This document shows, piece after piece, positions 32,144 to 34,642 of a stretch of DNA of 34,642 bases (position 1 is its first letter; the number at the start of each line of letters is the position of its first letter). The notes beneath the pieces were generated by a model, which saw nothing but the letters and a program-made list of their open reading frames with translations, did no database searches and had not been told where the DNA came from. Made by a program: the position numbers and the translations under genes. The stretch comes from Deltaproteobacteria bacterium (GTDB lineage: Bacteria > Myxococcota_A > UBA796 > GCA-2862545). Location: contig DRPG01000296.1 in NCBI GenBank assembly GCA_011376105.1, positions 1 through 34,642 of the forward strand, written 5' to 3'.

Positions 32144-33359
32144 CTCCGGTCACCTCGCCCAACAGGGCGGCGACGGCGGCCCCCATCGAGGCTGCGTCTG
32201 GGTACCGATCCGATGGATCGATGGCGGTGGCGCGCTTGACCACAGCGAGGATCTCCCCGGTGAGCCGGATGTCGGCGTTGACGTCGGCGGTGCGCGACAG
32301 CTCTGAGCTGAACAGGTACTTCGCACCGAGCACCCGGCGCTCCTGCAGCCCGTCGTCGCCCCCCAGCTGCTGCAGCCTGGCCAGCTTGCCCTTGTAGACC
32401 GTGCCCTCGCTCAGGAACGCGCGGTTCATCGCTGGACGGGCCTGCAGCAGCTCCACCATCCGATCCACGTGGCCCTGCTCCTCCAGCACCGCCGGGAACC
32501 GATCATGGGTGAACAGCAGGTACAGGATCACACCGACGGCATACAGATCCACCCGACCATCGATCTCGTCGCCGACGATCTGCTCGGGGGCTGCAAACAA
32601 CGGCGTGAAGGCGTCGAACAGGCTGGGCCCGGGCGCCTGGGCGATGTTCCAGTCGATGATCACCGGCGTGTCGTCGTCGCGCAACAGCAGGTGGGCGGGC
32701 TTGAGATCCGCATGCACCACCCCGCACCGGTGCGCGTGGGCCAGCGTGTCGAGCACCGACGAGACGATGCGCAGCAGCCGACCGATCGCCACAGGGAAGC
32801 GGATCGTGGTCCGCGGGACGTGCTCGAAGATCGCGATGGAGCGCTCATCGTCGGCCCGAGCCTCGATCAGACGGGCCACCCCCGGGTGATCCTGAAGGGC
32901 CCGGATCCTGGTGATCTCGTTGTCGAGCAGGCGACGCCCGCTGCGGCTGCGGGCGATCTTCACAAAGGCCCGGGTGCCGTCGGGGCAGATCCCGATGAGG
33001 TGCTGGACCCGACCGTCGTGCACCACCTCGGTGGATGAGAACCGCCGGAGCAGATCCTCCCGCCGGCGGCGGCGACGGGCATCGGCGGCGGCGGACATTG
33101 CATTGAGCTTCTCGCCGACCCGCTCCGCCGACAGCTCGAGCCCACAGCTGACGCAGTACCCCATCCGCACGTGGCTGTCGTGGCTGCAGCGGGGGCACGG
33201 GAAGCGAAGCTGCTTGCCACAGGAGGCGCAGAAGCTGCCCTCGAGGGGCGCGGGCTGCTCGCAGGCGTCGCAACGTAGCGGGCCCGAGCCCTCCCCCGCC
33301 TCGGCCAAGAGCTTGCGGGCTTCCCGCACCAGGGACAGCAGCTCGTTTGGGCTCGGCAT
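32124..33359 (-). CDS. zinc-ribbon Ser/Thr kinase-like protein, atypical active site
   Basis: 411 residues from ATG 33359; a TTG at 33416 upstream is less likely. Two zinc ribbons occupy residues ~28-75 with CDAC, CASC, CPRC and CVSC pairs. A basic linker (ARRRRRREDLLRRF) leads to a kinase-like domain: lysine in GTRAFVKIARS, helix-C Glu in LDNEITRIRAL, catalytic loop HADLKPAHLLLRDDD, VIIDWNIAQAPG in place of DFG, and FAAPEQIVGDEIDGRVDLYA. The catalytic and metal Asp are kept, but the metal-binding Asn is His and DFG is DWN, so activity is uncertain. It is first gene of the cluster with the pseudokinase and subtilase. A palindromic operator-like pair lies upstream at 33393-33434. Confidence 0.85.
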   Translation of the reverse strand: MPSPNELLSLVREARKLLAEAGEGSGPLRCDACEQPAPLEGSFCASCGKQLRFPCPRCSHDSHVRMGYCVSCGLELSAERVGEKLNAMSAAADARRRRRREDLLRRFSSTEVVHDGRVQHLIGICPDGTRAFVKIARSRSGRRLLDNEITRIRALQDHPGVARLIEARADDERSIAIFEHVPRTTIRFPVAIGRLLRIVSSVLDTLAHAHRCGVVHADLKPAHLLLRDDDTPVIIDWNIAQAPGPSLFDAFTPLFAAPEQIVGDEIDGRVDLYAVGVILYLLFTHDRFPAVLEEQGHVDRMVELLQARPAMNRAFLSEGTVYKGKLARLQQLGGDDGLQERRVLGAKYLFSSELSRTADVNADIRLTGEILAVVKRATAIDPSDRYPDAASMGAAVAALLGEVTGGDVVDP

Positions 33360-33392
33360 GGGCGGAGCATACACCCGCTCCCCTGAGGGGAC

Positions 33393-33434
33393 CAAGGAAC
33401 TTTCCTTGACAGACAAGGGGACCTCCCCTTACAG
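33393..33434. promoter_or_regulatory. tandem pair of 21-bp palindromic operator-like sites
   Basis: Two palindromes, CAAGGAA-CT-TTCCTTG (33393-33408) and AAGGGGA-CC-TCCCCTT (33415-33430), sit in a 21-bp direct repeat (CAAGG…CCTTGACAG, CAAGG…CCTTACAG). Their centres are 22 bp apart, about two helical turns, so a dimeric regulator could bind both on one face. They overlap the plus-strand promoter and lie 34-75 bp upstream of the kinase-like gene's start. Confidence 0.6.
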
Positions 33435-33435
33435 T
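33406..33435 (+). promoter_or_regulatory. sigma70-like promoter towards the tRNA genes
   Basis: TTGACA (33406-33411), 18 bp, TACAGT (33430-33435). The second palindrome fills the spacer. The first tRNA begins about 170 bp downstream, a long but possible leader. Confidence 0.5.
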
Positions 33436-33611
33436 GGATCCAACCTCTGGAGACTCCGTGCCCCTCTCCTTCAACACCAAGATAGGTCACTCCCCCATAG
33501 ATCCAGCGGGGATGGACAGGTGCAGACGGGGCGAGCTCCCCGGAGGCCTCAGGTAGCGTGCTCCCAGCGCCGCCTCGTGGCCCGGCCTCCAGACTGGAGC
33601 CGGGCCTCTCT

Positions 33612-33684
33612 ACATCCGTAGCTCAGCAGGAGAGAGCATCGGCCTCCTAAGCCGAAGATCGGGGCTCGAGCCCCCGCGGGTGTG
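33612..33684 (+). tRNA. tRNA-Arg (CCT)
   Basis: 73 nt cloverleaf: acceptor ACATCCG/CGGGTGT with one G-U pair, D stem GCTC/GAGC, anticodon stem TCGGC/GCCGA with loop CTCCTAA (anticodon CCT, 33646-33648), T stem CGGGG/CCCCG, discriminator G. The T loop reads CTCGAGC, with C instead of the near-universal T54. No CCA is encoded. Confidence 0.85.
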
Positions 33685-33731
33685 CACGCGCTGTGGGTGA
33701 TCAGTTCACCCATGCAACCTCAATCTGTGTT

Positions 33732-33750
33732 GGATCCTGCCGCAGGATCC
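33732..33750 (+). other. perfect hairpin between tRNA genes
   Basis: GGATCCTGC-C-GCAGGATCC, a 9-bp perfect palindrome arm pair around one base, directly before the tRNA-Glu-like element. A second short hairpin (TGGGTGA/TCACCCA, about 33692-33712) precedes it. They may be processing or termination structures. Confidence 0.4.
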
Positions 33751-33752
33751 AG

Positions 33753-33823
33753 GTCCCCGTCGTCTAGCCGGCCCAGGACACCGCACTCAAAGCGGAGACG
33801 TCGGCTCGGATCCAGTCGGGGAC
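33753..33823 (+). pseudogene. degenerate tRNA-Glu-like element
   Basis: The acceptor GTCCCCG/CGGGGAC and D arm (GTCT…GGAC) match tRNA-Glu closely, but the rest is damaged. The anticodon stem is four pairs (CCGC/GCGG) with loop ACTCAAA. The T stem GTCGG/CCAGT has two Watson-Crick pairs, and the T loop is CTCGGAT. CTC is present but out of register; in register a seven-base loop would show TCA, with C at position 33. The length is 71 nt. Probably a pseudo-tRNA; functional use cannot be excluded. Confidence 0.55.
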
Positions 33824-33828
33824 ACCCC

Positions 33829-33902
33829 GGCAGTGTAGCTCAGTCGGTCAGAGCACCCGGCTCATACCCGGAGGGTCGTGGGTTCGAGTCCCACCACTGC
33901 TA
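33829..33902 (+). tRNA. tRNA-Met (CAT), elongator type
   Basis: 74 nt: acceptor GGCAGTG/CACTGCT (one G-U at the end), D stem GCTC/GAGC, anticodon stem CCGG/CCGG with a C-A mismatch at its base, loop CTCATAC (anticodon 33863-33865), T stem GTGGG/CCCAC, loop TTCGAGT, discriminator A. The first pair is paired (G-U), so it is not an initiator. An Ile2 tRNA modified to read AUA is the alternative. Confidence 0.88.
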
Positions 33903-33926
33903 CTCCTACACCCCAGCCTCCGCCGG

Positions 33927-33946
33927 CGGTGTCTAGCTCGACACCG
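33927..33946 (+). terminator. hairpin after tRNA-Met
   Basis: CGGTGTC-TAGCTC-GACACCG, a 7-bp perfect stem 24 bases past the tRNA. No T-run follows, so terminator function is tentative. Confidence 0.4.
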
Positions 33947-33989
33947 TCGATCGGCTCGCTCCCCAGGGCTGATCTGCGGAGAGAGACGC

Positions 33990-34322
33990 TCAGCTCCACA
34001 ACCACCACCCCAGCGCCCCGACGAGCCCGAGCCCGACGAGCCCCAGCGCCCCGATCCGGCGCCAGTCGGGCTCCAGCTCAGACCACACCAGCGGTCCCTC
34101 CTCGAGGGGCACCGCGACCAGCCGCTCCGGCGTCACCACGGCCCCACAGCTGCACCGCACGTGGTCATACGAGGCCCCACAGCCACAGGAAAACCCGTCG
34201 GGGTGCAGCGCAAACAGCGCCTGGCGCCCGCAGGCATCGCACCTCGCCCAGCTCCCGGGGCGGGCGCAGGCTGCACAGCGCAGCCGCAGGAAGGTGCCCT
34301 CTCGGGCCGCCGTCGGTTCCAT
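33990..34322 (-). CDS. small zinc-ribbon protein with C-terminal membrane anchor
   Basis: 110 residues from ATG 34322, with GAGGAGG seven bases upstream. Cys pairs appear as CAAC, CDAC, CGC and CSC (LRLRCAACARPGSWARCDAC; FSCGCGASYDHVRCSCGAVV), enough for two zinc sites. A short linker follows, and the chain ends in one membrane helix (IGALGLVGLGLVGALGWWLW). No signal peptide is present, so the ribbon faces the cytoplasm and the tail anchors it. This is the third C-tail-anchored protein in the window. Zinc-ribbon tail-anchored proteins are often structural or sensory; no function can be named. It lies downstream of a CDF-like gene on the same strand. Confidence 0.7.
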   Translation of the reverse strand: MEPTAAREGTFLRLRCAACARPGSWARCDACGRQALFALHPDGFSCGCGASYDHVRCSCGAVVTPERLVAVPLEEGPLVWSELEPDWRRIGALGLVGLGLVGALGWWLWS

Positions 34323-34400
34323 CTCAAGACCTCCTCTGGTGGTTCGATCCACTCCCCGGGCTCACCACGGCAGGGGCAGGGACGCCATGGACCGGGGCGC

Positions 34401-34642
34401 TCACGACCGAGGAGACCGCCCGCGGCGACCCGCGTCGGGCTCCAGCGCGATGTTGTGGGCCTGAGGCATCTCCTCGCGGATCTTGGCCTCGATCCGATCG
34501 ACCTCGGCGCCGATCTGGTCCAGCATCGCGTCGCCGTACTCCACCAGCAGCTCCCGCAGCTGCTCAGGATCCCCGGCCCGTCGGCTGATCTCGCCCAGAT
34601 CGCGACCGGCGAGGTACCTCTCAGCGATGTAGCGACCCTCGA
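34401..34642 (-). CDS. C-terminal part of a probable cation diffusion facilitator
   Basis: The frame is open from the window edge to TGA 34401-34403, giving about 79 residues of a gene that starts outside. The chain reads RYIAERYLAGRDLGEISRRA, LRELLVEYGDAMLDQIGAEV and DRIEAKIREEMPQAHNIALE. The DRIEAxI…P.A.(H/N)I.LEPD pattern resembles the cytoplasmic C-terminal domain of ZnT9-like cation diffusion facilitators. These export Zn or other divalent metals. The tail is Arg-rich. The identification is from memory of the family pattern and is moderate at best. Confidence 0.45.
   Translation of the reverse strand, partial: EGRYIAERYLAGRDLGEISRRAGDPEQLRELLVEYGDAMLDQIGAEVDRIEAKIREEMPQAHNIALEPDAGRRGRSPRS

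Noticed and set aside
33396-33425. ECF-sigma promoter because of GGAACTTT
   Set aside because: No matching -10 (GTC/TCT-type) is found 16-17 bases downstream; the GGAACTTT is part of the palindrome.
33753-33823. Candidate tRNA-Sec because a TCA triplet sits in the loop
   Set aside because: tRNA-Sec is ~90+ nt with a long variable arm and 8-bp acceptor; this is 71 nt with a tRNA-Glu acceptor and D arm.

Overview
The window is very GC-rich DNA (roughly 70% by eye) with short intergenic gaps, many GTG/TTG starts and frequent ATGA/GTGA stop-start overlaps. Gene content suggests a deltaproteobacterial or Myxococcota-like genome: tandem TonB C-terminal-domain proteins, a TIGR02996-type leucine-rich-repeat protein, Ser/Thr kinase-like proteins with zinc ribbons, vWA lipoproteins, a PhoD-like Tat lipoprotein and a subtilisin-like protease. 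That placement is inferred from families only.

Layout: 1-2.9 kb holds two TonB-domain genes and an SRPBCC gene. 3-6 kb is a tightly coupled minus-strand operon (radical SAM, BON, coiled-coil/helix-hairpin-helix, PDZ). 6.6-8.8 kb has a LysR regulator facing a frameshifted small gene and an NAD-dependent epimerase-like gene. 8.8-11.4 kb has a decayed vWA gene, a redox lipoprotein read through an in-frame UGA, and a vWA lipoprotein. 11.7-18.8 kb carries an Irr/Fur-like regulator, a sulfatase-fold membrane protein, a NuoE-NuoF fusion, a selenocysteine formate dehydrogenase alpha subunit and a DksA/TraR zinc finger. 19-22 kb holds a membrane protein, two related tail-anchored proteins and several minisatellites. 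22-28.4 kb holds a secreted HEWG-type protein, a PhoD-like phosphatase, a START-like protein, and an SPFH / small protein / LRR operon. 28.6-33.4 kb holds a small secreted protein, a subtilase and two kinase-like genes. The end has a candidate operator/promoter, tRNA-Arg, a degenerate tRNA-Glu-like element, tRNA-Met, a tail-anchored zinc ribbon and a partial CDF-like transporter.

The main discovery is selenocysteine decoding at two loci. In the formate dehydrogenase, UGA 16775-16777 sits where E. coli FdhF has Sec, followed by a hairpin with apical GGUCU. In a secreted lipoprotein, UGA 9378-9380 supplies the first residue of a thioredoxin-like UPYC motif. A perfect CGCGC-AGGU-GCGCG hairpin follows at nearly the same distance, and the frame continues for 245 codons into a DsbD-alpha-like domain. 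A conventional annotation would split each into two fragments.

Other window-wide signals are a strong excess of GATC, driven partly by Asp codons being GAT almost only before a C, and an unusual density of short tandem repeats. Repeat periods are multiples of three inside genes and mostly not so between genes.
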